Below, one piece after another: positions 8,876 to 15,202 of a stretch of 64,000 nt of DNA. How positions within the stretch are numbered: position 1 is the stretch's first letter; every line of letters begins with the position of its first letter. Made by a program: the position numbers and the translations under genes. The stretch comes from Acidobacteriota bacterium (GTDB taxonomy: Bacteria > Acidobacteriota > Terriglobia > Bryobacterales > Bryobacteraceae): assembly GCA_026394055.1 (NCBI GenBank), contig JAPKYZ010000041.1:1-64000 (forward strand). Direction: 5' to 3'. A model generated the notes under the pieces. It saw only the letters and a list, made by a program, of their open reading frames with translations. It made no database searches and was not told where the DNA came from.

Positions 8876-9249
8876 AATACCTCTTGGATGCTTCGGCTCT
8901 GCTGGCGCTGCTCAAACGTGAACCAGGCTGGCAGCACGTCGATTCGATTATTGCCCGCAGTGCGATCAGCGCGGTAAACGGAGCCGAAGTTGTCGGAATG
9001 CTGCGCCGTGAAGGCGTTCCAGGCGAGGTCGCGCTGTTGGCTCTGCGGTTGACCAAGGTGCAGATCTTGGCCTTTGATGACTCGCACCTTGAATGGATGG
9101 CGTCTGGCCCGGGCGACCGGGAGGGTCTCTCGCTGGGAGACCGAGTTTGTCTGGCCACGGCGCGCCGGAACGACTGGACCGCCGTAACCGCAGATCGTGG
9201 GTGGGCACGATTTGCTTCGGACGCGCTCAAGATCGAAGTAATCCGCTGA
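8872..9249 (+). CDS. vapC: PIN-domain ribonuclease toxin (VapC1)
   Basis: A 125-residue protein with GTG start at 8872 overlapping the antitoxin stop. PIN-domain acidic residues are visible: D6 in YLLDASAL, E43-region in NGAEVVGML, D98 in GLSLGDRVCLA and D116-region in VTADRGWA. Family members are Mg-dependent RNases that cleave tRNA or rRNA and arrest growth unless bound by the antitoxin. The length is typical for VapC (120-140). The C-terminus (IEVIR) is identical to that of the second toxin, supporting duplication. Confidence 0.88.
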   Translation: MKYLLDASALLALLKREPGWQHVDSIIARSAISAVNGAEVVGMLRREGVPGEVALLALRLTKVQILAFDDSHLEWMASGPGDREGLSLGDRVCLATARRNDWTAVTADRGWARFASDALKIEVIR

Positions 9250-9317
9250 CCCGCCTCGTCCCCCCGCCGGGTGCCGGACCGCCCTCTGGCAGTGGTCGGC
9301 GTCACGCCTCAGCGTGT

Positions 9318-9332
9318 TATGCTCGGGGCATG
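9318..9332 (+). promoter_or_regulatory. Putative leaderless promoter of vapB2
   Basis: TATGCT (9318-9323), six bases, then ATG (9330). This is the same geometry as at vapB1, so the second module is probably transcribed from its own promoter rather than only by read-through from vapBC1. Confidence 0.5.
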
Positions 9333-9605
9333 AACGCTGAATTGGCACGAATCGATAAGTTTGGCCGAATCACTATACCTGCCACGATGCGGGAGGCAGC
9401 CCAATTAAATGCGGGCACCGAGGTGGTGCTCCGGCTGGATTCCGATGGCCGCATCTTGCTGGAAGATCGTCTAGCCGGTCTGCGCCGGGCCCAGGAACGC
9501 TGCCGCTCGCTGAATGGAGAAGGCGGTTCGATCGTCGAGTCGTTCTTACGGGAACGCCGGGAAGAGGCGATTCGCGAGGGACTGGCCGATGACGTATCTG
9601 CTTGA
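9330..9605 (+). CDS. vapB: AbrB/MazE-type antitoxin (VapB2)
   Basis: A 91-residue protein: MNAELARIDKFGRITIPATM is the AbrB-type swapped hairpin, followed by a helical tail (GLRRAQERCRSL). The N-terminal domain aligns with VapB1 (GRILIPASI versus GRITIPATM) and the tail shares RRAQE, so the two antitoxins are paralogues. The start is placed at 9330, after the TATGCT box; the longer open frame from 9093 runs through vapC1 and is rejected. It overlaps vapC2 by 17 bases. Confidence 0.85.
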   Translation: MNAELARIDKFGRITIPATMREAAQLNAGTEVVLRLDSDGRILLEDRLAGLRRAQERCRSLNGEGGSIVESFLRERREEAIREGLADDVSA

Positions 9606-9969
9606 TGCCTCCGCCATTCTAGCCATGCTGAAGCGCGAACCCGGACACCAGCGGGCCACAGAATGCTATAGCGACGGGGCCGTTTCCGCCGTGAACGCGG
9701 CTGAAGTTGCCATCAAATTGCAGCGAGACGGGATGCCAGCAGCGGAAGTTCAGCGTACGTTTGAAGACCTCAATCTGGTGATCGTACCCTTTGACCCGTC
9801 CTGGGCTCTGCCTGCCGCGACCATCGTACCGGTTCGAGGAAATGGCTTATCCCTGGGCGACCGCGCCTGCCTGGCCACGGCACGGGCCTTGAAACTGATT
9901 GCGGTGACAACGGATTCAGCATGGGCGCGATTTTCGTCGGACGAGATAAGGATTGAAGTGATACGTTGA
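9589..9969 (+). CDS. vapC: PIN-domain ribonuclease toxin (VapC2)
   Basis: A 126-residue protein starting MTYLLDASAILAMLKREPG; the start at 9589 is the only one that gives the conserved PIN N-terminus. Acidic residues match the first toxin: D6, E in NAAEVAIKL, D in GLSLGDRACLATARA, D in VTTDSAWARF. The middle of the protein (about 55-95) differs strongly from VapC1, which is where antitoxin specificity would be expected to diverge. The end IEVIR is the same as in VapC1. Confidence 0.87.
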   Translation: MTYLLDASAILAMLKREPGHQRATECYSDGAVSAVNAAEVAIKLQRDGMPAAEVQRTFEDLNLVIVPFDPSWALPAATIVPVRGNGLSLGDRACLATARALKLIAVTTDSAWARFSSDEIRIEVIR

Positions 9970-10030
9970 TGGGTGACGAGACGAAGAGGCCTGGACTATA
10001 GCGAAATCGACTAACGGCAGGATGCGCTGA

Positions 10031-10528
10031 TTAGTCGATCCGAAAGACTTCGTAAACGTGAAGGAAACTGTTATGTCCCAGCGGATACATTAGCACCCAC
10101 ACGTGCCCGCTGCGAGGGGTCCCACGCTTCGTGTGAATCACCAGCCAGTATTTCTCTCTAAGCCTATACCAGCCACCCTTTCCGTCATCATCAGCAACGC
10201 TCTCGCCGACCGTTCCCAAAGCGGAAAAGAGGCCCGATGGGCCGCCTTCTTGGGTTATCTCATCAAGCGACCGAGGCCATACGATGAGCACGATGAGAAA
10301 CACAGAACCGAGGAAGGTATAGCGAAGATTGCGGCGGTGGTGCGAGAAGCTCTTACCCGCCATAATCGCGATCACATTCAATACCACAGCAAAGAAGAAC
10401 GCCGACGCTGCCATTAGCCAAGGGCCTCCGAAGCGAAGGAATATCCAAGCCAAGAACAGACCAGCTAGATTCGCTATCGGAGGCAACCATAACGGATCGG
10501 CCTGACCGTAAAGTTCTTTGGAAGTCAT
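10031..10528 (-). CDS. Membrane protein of unknown function
   Basis: A 165-residue protein I do not recognise. Three hydrophobic segments are visible (about 14-33, 37-57 and 69-85), followed by a soluble C-terminal part of about 75 residues rich in aromatic residues (GGWYRLREKYWLVIHTKRG, VWVLMYPLGHNSFLHVYEVF). Upstream, TATCAT lies seven bases before the ATG, close to the leaderless pattern seen elsewhere in the window. It lies between the VapBC pairs and BrnTA, is transcribed against them, and is probably part of the same accessory segment. Confidence 0.6.
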   Translation of the reverse strand: MTSKELYGQADPLWLPPIANLAGLFLAWIFLRFGGPWLMAASAFFFAVVLNVIAIMAGKSFSHHRRNLRYTFLGSVFLIVLIVWPRSLDEITQEGGPSGLFSALGTVGESVADDDGKGGWYRLREKYWLVIHTKRGTPRSGHVWVLMYPLGHNSFLHVYEVFRID

Positions 10529-10719
10529 CGCGCGTATGATACCCCCCGTGCCTTGTCAATCTCTGAACTTGTCGCACTGGACTGACCAACTTGTTCTCGC
10601 CATTGGCGTATTCCAGCCGACGCCCGGCCTCTGGGTTCGACCGGCCAAACGGACGGGAGATGTGTCCTCTCGCGTAGCAATGACTTGGAACCCCGGCTCA
10701 GACCGGCACGGTCTTGCAT

Positions 10720-10736
10720 GATATAACCGTTATATC
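10720..10736. promoter_or_regulatory. Perfect palindrome at the brnTA promoter, candidate BrnA operator
   Basis: GATATAAC-C-GTTATATC is a perfect 8-base inverted repeat around one central base. It ends four bases before the brnT ATG (10741) and includes the AT-rich -10 region, so a bound repressor would block transcription. BrnA of the known BrnTA systems is an autorepressor that binds inverted repeats; linking it to this site is inference. Confidence 0.6.
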
Positions 10737-10740
10737 CGCG

Positions 10741-11013
10741 ATGCGCTTTCAGTTTGATCCGGTCAAGAACCGCGAGGTATTGCGGAAGCATGGTGTCAGC
10801 CTGGAAGGCGCGCGGGAGATTTTTGATCAGGCTCATCTGGTAGATCGTAAGCGCGACGATCCAGAGCAGTTTCGTGCCATCGGTTGGGCGGGGGGCCGGT
10901 TATGCTCGGTGATCTTCGAGATCCGCCGAGACGCCGAAGGTGAGGTCTATCGCTTGATCACCGCCTGGAAAGCAACGCCGCAGGAAGAAGAAGCCTATGC
11001 CGAACAAATCTAA
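10741..11013 (+). CDS. brnT: BrnT family ribonuclease toxin
   Basis: A 90-residue protein with the BrnT N-terminus MRFQFDPVKNREVLRKHGVSLEGA and the typical EIFDQAHLVDRKRDDPEQFRAIGWAGGRL core, ending in RLITAWKATPQEEEAY. The family is a RelE-like RNase fold that cleaves RNA and blocks translation. The start at 10741 is chosen because it gives the conserved M-x-F-x-(W/F)-D start and sits just after the palindrome; the open frame continues nine codons upstream through the palindrome. It overlaps brnA by 17 bases. Confidence 0.9.
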   Translation: MRFQFDPVKNREVLRKHGVSLEGAREIFDQAHLVDRKRDDPEQFRAIGWAGGRLCSVIFEIRRDAEGEVYRLITAWKATPQEEEAYAEQI

Positions 11014-11263
11014 GCCAGCACCCTCCGCCGACGAGATTGCTGAGATGGCCACGCGGGGCGAGGATGTCTCGCAGTTCTTCACCGGTCAGTTTACGGTGGT
11101 GCGGCCCGTACGACGCGTGAACGTCGACCTGACGCAGGGTATGCTTCGGGAGCTGGATGAGCGGGCCGCAAAGTTGAACATCAGCCGGCAGGCGGTCATC
11201 AAGACCCTGTTGCGTCAAGCGATGGACCAAGCGGGGCCTATGACCAAGCCGCAAGCAGGCTGA
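10997..11263 (+). CDS. brnA: BrnA family antitoxin
   Basis: An 88-residue protein. The N-terminal part (SADEIAEMATRGEDVSQFFTG) is the toxin-binding region and the C-terminal part (VRRVNVDLTQGMLRELDERAAKLNISRQAVIKTLLRQAM) is a ribbon-helix-helix DNA-binding domain. It binds BrnT and should repress the operon at the palindrome 10720-10736. It overlaps the toxin gene, as is usual for BrnTA. Confidence 0.88.
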   Translation: MPNKSKPAPSADEIAEMATRGEDVSQFFTGQFTVVRPVRRVNVDLTQGMLRELDERAAKLNISRQAVIKTLLRQAMDQAGPMTKPQAG

Positions 11264-11323
11264 TGGACGCTGGGCGAGACGGCCGTTGCAACTGGCCGCG
11301 CCGGAAACCGCTGATCCCGTTGC

Positions 11324-11338
11324 TACCATCGGCAAATG
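11324..11338 (+). promoter_or_regulatory. Putative leaderless promoter of the racemase-like gene
   Basis: TACCAT (11324-11329), six bases, then ATG at 11336; there is no Shine-Dalgarno sequence in the spacer. Same geometry as at vapB1, vapB2, hicA and others. Confidence 0.45.
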
Positions 11339-12022
11339 CACCTTGGACTGGTCGGAGGCATTGGACCCGCCGCAACTGAGTATTACTACCATCACCTGAC
11401 GGCCGCCCACGCGAAGGCTGACCGGCCGCTGGAGTTGACCATCGTGCAGGCGGACATCAAGGTACTGCTGCGCAACTTGCTGGCCCGTGATCAGGCCGCG
11501 CAAGCGGAGGTCTATCGATATCTCGCCACGCGCCTCCAGGCAGCGGGAGCGGACGTGGTGGCCATCACATCGCTGGGTGGCCACTTCTGCATCGAGCAGT
11601 TTGAGGCCATCTCGCCGCTGCCGGTGGTGAATGCGATCAAGGCCGTTCGAGCCGAACTGCTCCGCCGCGGCGTCCGCTCCATTGGCCTGCTGGGCACGCA
11701 AGCCGTGATGGAGTCGCAGATCTATGGCGGCTTGACCGGCTTCGAGGTCGTGCCGCATGGTGGGGACAATCTCGCAGCGGTGGGCCGGGAGTATCTGGCG
11801 ATGGCGCGGGCGGCGAAGGTCTCTGAAGAGCAGCGTGAGTTCTTCTTTGACGCGGCCCACCAGCTTCACCGCGCCGGAGCCGAAGTTATCCTGCTGGCCG
11901 GGACGGATCTCTGCCTCGCCTTCGACGGCCGGCCCTGCGATGTACCGGTGCTGGACTGTGCGCTGGTGCACGCCGAAGCGCTGCTGGAACTTTCCCTGCC
12001 CGCGCCGCCTGCTCGCGCTTGA
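11336..12022 (+). CDS. Aspartate/glutamate racemase family protein with replaced catalytic cysteines
   Basis: A 228-residue protein starting MHLGLVGGIGPAATEYYYHH, the Asp/Glu racemase superfamily N-terminus. Family members use two opposed cysteines, one in a (C/T)NT-H motif after the third strand and one in a GCTE motif near residue 190. Here the first site reads ITSLGGHF and the second LAGTDLCLAF, so neither canonical cysteine is present (Ser/Thr and Thr instead; Cys residues occur a few positions later in both). It may be a racemase variant, a related lyase/isomerase, or inactive. It lies between brnA and padR and is apparently transcribed on its own. Confidence 0.78.
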   Translation: MHLGLVGGIGPAATEYYYHHLTAAHAKADRPLELTIVQADIKVLLRNLLARDQAAQAEVYRYLATRLQAAGADVVAITSLGGHFCIEQFEAISPLPVVNAIKAVRAELLRRGVRSIGLLGTQAVMESQIYGGLTGFEVVPHGGDNLAAVGREYLAMARAAKVSEEQREFFFDAAHQLHRAGAEVILLAGTDLCLAFDGRPCDVPVLDCALVHAEALLELSLPAPPARA

Positions 12023-12092
12023 TCCTACCCGCACCCGAAGGCGACGGCTCCTGTTGAGCGCCTGCAATCGCGCAGCCCGGCAGCTTGCAATG

Positions 12093-12130
12093 TATATCAT
12101 CGTCGGATATAGTGTCATAGGGTATATCCG
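12093..12130. promoter_or_regulatory. Three alternating half-sites before padR, candidate PadR operator
   Basis: TATATC (12093-12098), GATATA (12106-12111) and TATATC (12123-12128) form two nested inverted repeats. The downstream pair extends to perfect 8-base arms, CGGATATA (12104-12111) and TATATCCG (12123-12130), ending directly at the padR ATG. A possible -10 box TATAGT (12108-12113) overlaps the middle half-site. PadR proteins typically repress their own operon. Confidence 0.55.
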
Positions 12131-12493
12131 ATGACGACAGACACGCCCGATCCGGAATCGTTGTTGCCTTTGCCGGTGGCCACGTTTCACATCCTGGTGG
12201 CCTTGGCGGACCGGGACCGCCACGGCTACTCGATCATGCAGGACGTGGCGGCGCGCACGGACGGCAAGGTCCGGTTGAGCGCGGCCACGCTCTACAGTTC
12301 GATCCGCCGCATGCTGGAACAAGGTCTGGTGGCCGAGCTGCGCGAAAGTCCAGACCCGGAAAGCCAGGACGAGCGGCGCCGCTACTACGGGCTGACCAGC
12401 TTCGGGCGCCACGTCGCCGTGGCCGAAGCGCGGCGGCTCACCGAGCTCTTAAGCCAGGCACGGGAAACGGGCCTGATTCCCAACAAGCTGTAA
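12131..12493 (+). CDS. PadR family transcriptional regulator
   Basis: A 120-residue protein with the PadR winged helix: FHILVALADRDRHGYSIMQDVAARTDGKVRLSAATLYSSIRRMLEQGLV at about residues 15-70, then the DERRRYYGLTSFGRHVAVAEARRL wing and helix. This short one-domain form is the usual partner of acidobacterial duplicated permeases. It lies three bases upstream of such a permease and surely forms one operon with it. Probable autorepression through the half-sites at 12093-12130. Confidence 0.92.
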   Translation: MTTDTPDPESLLPLPVATFHILVALADRDRHGYSIMQDVAARTDGKVRLSAATLYSSIRRMLEQGLVAELRESPDPESQDERRRYYGLTSFGRHVAVAEARRLTELLSQARETGLIPNKL

Positions 12494-12496
12494 ATC

Positions 12497-15199
12497 ATGC
12501 TGTCCGCACGCATTTTCGACGCGCTGCTGTCGTTTTTTCCCGCGCCGTTCCGCCACGAGTATGGCGGGGAGATGGTACGGGCGTTCTCGCAAGAATTGCA
12601 GGAGGCGCGGCAGCAGAGCCGGTGGCGCGACCCCGCGGCGCTGTGGCTGCGCTCCATCACCGGCATCCTCATCACCGCACCGCAGGAGCATTATCACGTG
12701 ATCAAGCAAGACATCCGTTACGCCTTCCGCACGCTTCGCGCGCAACCCGGCTTCACTGCCGTGGCCGTGCTTTCGCTGGCGCTGGGAATTGGGGCCAATG
12801 TGGCGATCTACAGCCTGATCGACGCGGTGCTGCTGCGGACGCTGCCGGTGAAGAACCCGGAGGAACTGGTGATGTTGACCGATCCCAATTCCCGCGGCTC
12901 CAACACCGGGGCCGAGATTGGCGAACGCAGCTTGCTCACCTATCAGGAGTTTCTCCAGCTGCGGGATCAGAACAAAGTCTTTAGCAGCCTGATGGTCTGC
13001 CAGAGCGCGGTCAATCGCGTGCAGGCGCGCGTCAACGGGGGAGAGCCCGAGCAGATCGAGGAGCGGCTGGTATCAGCAGAATACTTCGACACTTTGGGCG
13101 TGCCGGCGTTGATGGGCCGCACGCTGGGCCCGGCGGATGGACCCAAGCCAACCCTGGCCGTCATCAGCCATGACTTCTGGCAGCGGCGGCTGGGCGGGCG
13201 AGCCGATGCGTTGGGCGGCAGCATCTCGCTCCGTCAGGCCACGTTCTCGATTGTGGGGATCATGCCGCCGTCATTTTTTGGGGAGACCGTGGGTGACCAG
13301 CCGGACGTCTGGCTGCCCATCGCCATGCAACCGGAAGTGTTGACCGGCCGCGACTGGCTGCATGACAATCCGGCCAGCCTCCAGAAGACCACCTGGTTGC
13401 AGGCTTTCGGCCGGTTGAAGCCGGGAGTTTCACTGGCCCAGGCGCAGGCGGAGGCCAGTGGCATCTTCCAGCAAGGCCTTTCGGCGTACTACACCAGCGC
13501 CCCCACCGAACAGATGCGCCGCGACTTCCTGAACCAGCAGTTGCGCGTGCGTCCCGCCGCCACGGGCGCCTCGGGATTGCGGCGGGAGTTCGGCCAGCCC
13601 TTGACCATGCTGCTGGCCGCGGCCGGGTTGGTGCTGCTGATCGCATGCGCCAACCTCGGCAACCTGATGCTGGCCCGCGCCACGGCCAGAACTCGCGAGA
13701 CCGCCGTGAGGCAGGCGTTGGGCGCGCGGCGTGGGGACCTGGTACGGCAGTGGTTCACCGAAAGCCTGCTGATCGCCCTGGCGGGCGGCATGGCGGGATT
13801 GGGCCTGGCCTGGGCCATGCGCGCCGGGCTACTGATGCTGGTTTCGGAATCGATTCAACTGCCCGCGGCGGCAGACGCCAGCGTGCTGGCCTTCGCGTTT
13901 GGACTGACTCTGGTGACAGGCATCTTGCTGGGTCTGCTGCCGACACTGCGCACCTTGAAGGTGGAGGCCACGGCAGGATTGAAGGAGCAGGGCCGCGGGT
14001 TGACCGCCTCGGCTGCCTGGCTGCGGGCAGGCAAGTTGATTGTGGTGGGTCAGGTGGCCCTTTCGCTGCCCCTGTTGGTGGGGGCCGGGCTGCTGGTGCG
14101 GACGCTCGAGAACCTGAAGAACGTGGACTTGGGCTTTGCCAAGCAGAACCTGCTGGTGGTGCGCGCCGACGCGCAAACCGCGGGCTACGAGGAGCCGCGG
14201 CGGCAGGCGCTGTTTGACCGGCTCCAGGACCGCGTTCAGGCCGTACCCGGGGTAGTGGCGGCCTCCCATTCCTACCATGGACTGTTTACCGGCGGGGATA
14301 GTGCGGACGAAGTGCAAGTGGAGGGTTTCACGCCGCGCATCGATGATGAACGCGGCTCCCGGTACGACCACATTGGCCCCAACTTCTTCTCCACCCTGGG
14401 AGTGCCTCTGCGGTTGGGCCGCGAGATTGCCTTGCGCGATCACGCGGGCAGCCCCAAGGTCTGCCTGATCAATGAAGCGTTCGCCAAGAAGTTCTTTGCC
14501 GGACGCAACCCGCTGGGACTGCATGTCACGCAACTCTACGGACCGCAACGCAACACCTTCGAAGTGGTCGGCGTGGTGGCGAACTCCCGCAAGAATGGCC
14601 TGCGCGGCGAAATTGAGCATCGCTACTACGTGCCGATGGCCCAACCCATCGATGTACCCCGGGCCATCACGTTCGCCATCCGCACGGCCGGCGAACCCGC
14701 CGCGGTGATCGCGGCGGTGCGGAACGCCATTCTGGCCGAAGATCCCAACCTGCCCATCACGCAGGCGCGGGCGTTGACGGAGATGATCAACCAGCGCATG
14801 GTGCAGGACCGCCTGGTGGCGCGGCTCTCGCTCGCCTTCGGCGTGCTGGCGTTGCTGCTGGCGGCGGTGGGCCTCTACGGAGTCATGTCATACGGCGTCG
14901 CCCGCCGCACCAGCGAGATCGGCATCCGCAAGGCGCTGGGGGCCAACGAAGGCAAGGTGATCTTGATGATCCTGCGTGAATCGTCTTGGCTGCTGTTGGG
15001 CGGAACGGCCGCGGGAGCCTTGTGTGCCTTTGGCAGCCTGCGTTGGATCGAGACCCGGTTGTATGGGCTGAAGGCCAACGACCCGGCGACGTTCGCCATC
15101 GCGGCCCTTGTTCTGGCCGCCGTCGCCTTAGCGGCCGCCTGGCTGCCGGCGCGCCGAGCCTCCCGGGTGGACCCGCTGGTGGCCATCCGCTACGAATAG
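12497..15199 (+). CDS. ADOP-type duplicated ABC permease (MacB/FtsX fold)
   Basis: A 900-residue protein with the acidobacterial duplicated orphan permease layout. It has an N-terminal cytoplasmic region (residues 1-70, FPAPFRHEYGGEMVRAF), then DIRYAFRTLRAQPGFTAVAVLSLALGIGANVAIYS (about 76-110), a periplasmic MacB_PCD domain (to about 350), an FtsX block with three helices (about 370-490), a second MacB_PCD domain and a final FtsX block (about 775-890) with SEIGIRKALGA. There is no ATPase in it or next to it, as is typical ('orphan'). Substrate unknown; MacB relatives move lipids, peptides or antibiotics across the envelope. Coupled to padR. Confidence 0.9.
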   Translation: MLSARIFDALLSFFPAPFRHEYGGEMVRAFSQELQEARQQSRWRDPAALWLRSITGILITAPQEHYHVIKQDIRYAFRTLRAQPGFTAVAVLSLALGIGANVAIYSLIDAVLLRTLPVKNPEELVMLTDPNSRGSNTGAEIGERSLLTYQEFLQLRDQNKVFSSLMVCQSAVNRVQARVNGGEPEQIEERLVSAEYFDTLGVPALMGRTLGPADGPKPTLAVISHDFWQRRLGGRADALGGSISLRQATFSIVGIMPPSFFGETVGDQPDVWLPIAMQPEVLTGRDWLHDNPASLQKTTWLQAFGRLKPGVSLAQAQAEASGIFQQGLSAYYTSAPTEQMRRDFLNQQLRVRPAATGASGLRREFGQPLTMLLAAAGLVLLIACANLGNLMLARATARTRETAVRQALGARRGDLVRQWFTESLLIALAGGMAGLGLAWAMRAGLLMLVSESIQLPAAADASVLAFAFGLTLVTGILLGLLPTLRTLKVEATAGLKEQGRGLTASAAWLRAGKLIVVGQVALSLPLLVGAGLLVRTLENLKNVDLGFAKQNLLVVRADAQTAGYEEPRRQALFDRLQDRVQAVPGVVAASHSYHGLFTGGDSADEVQVEGFTPRIDDERGSRYDHIGPNFFSTLGVPLRLGREIALRDHAGSPKVCLINEAFAKKFFAGRNPLGLHVTQLYGPQRNTFEVVGVVANSRKNGLRGEIEHRYYVPMAQPIDVPRAITFAIRTAGEPAAVIAAVRNAILAEDPNLPITQARALTEMINQRMVQDRLVARLSLAFGVLALLLAAVGLYGVMSYGVARRTSEIGIRKALGANEGKVILMILRESSWLLLGGTAAGALCAFGSLRWIETRLYGLKANDPATFAIAALVLAAVALAAAWLPARRASRVDPLVAIRYE

Positions 15200-15202
15200 C
15201 CG

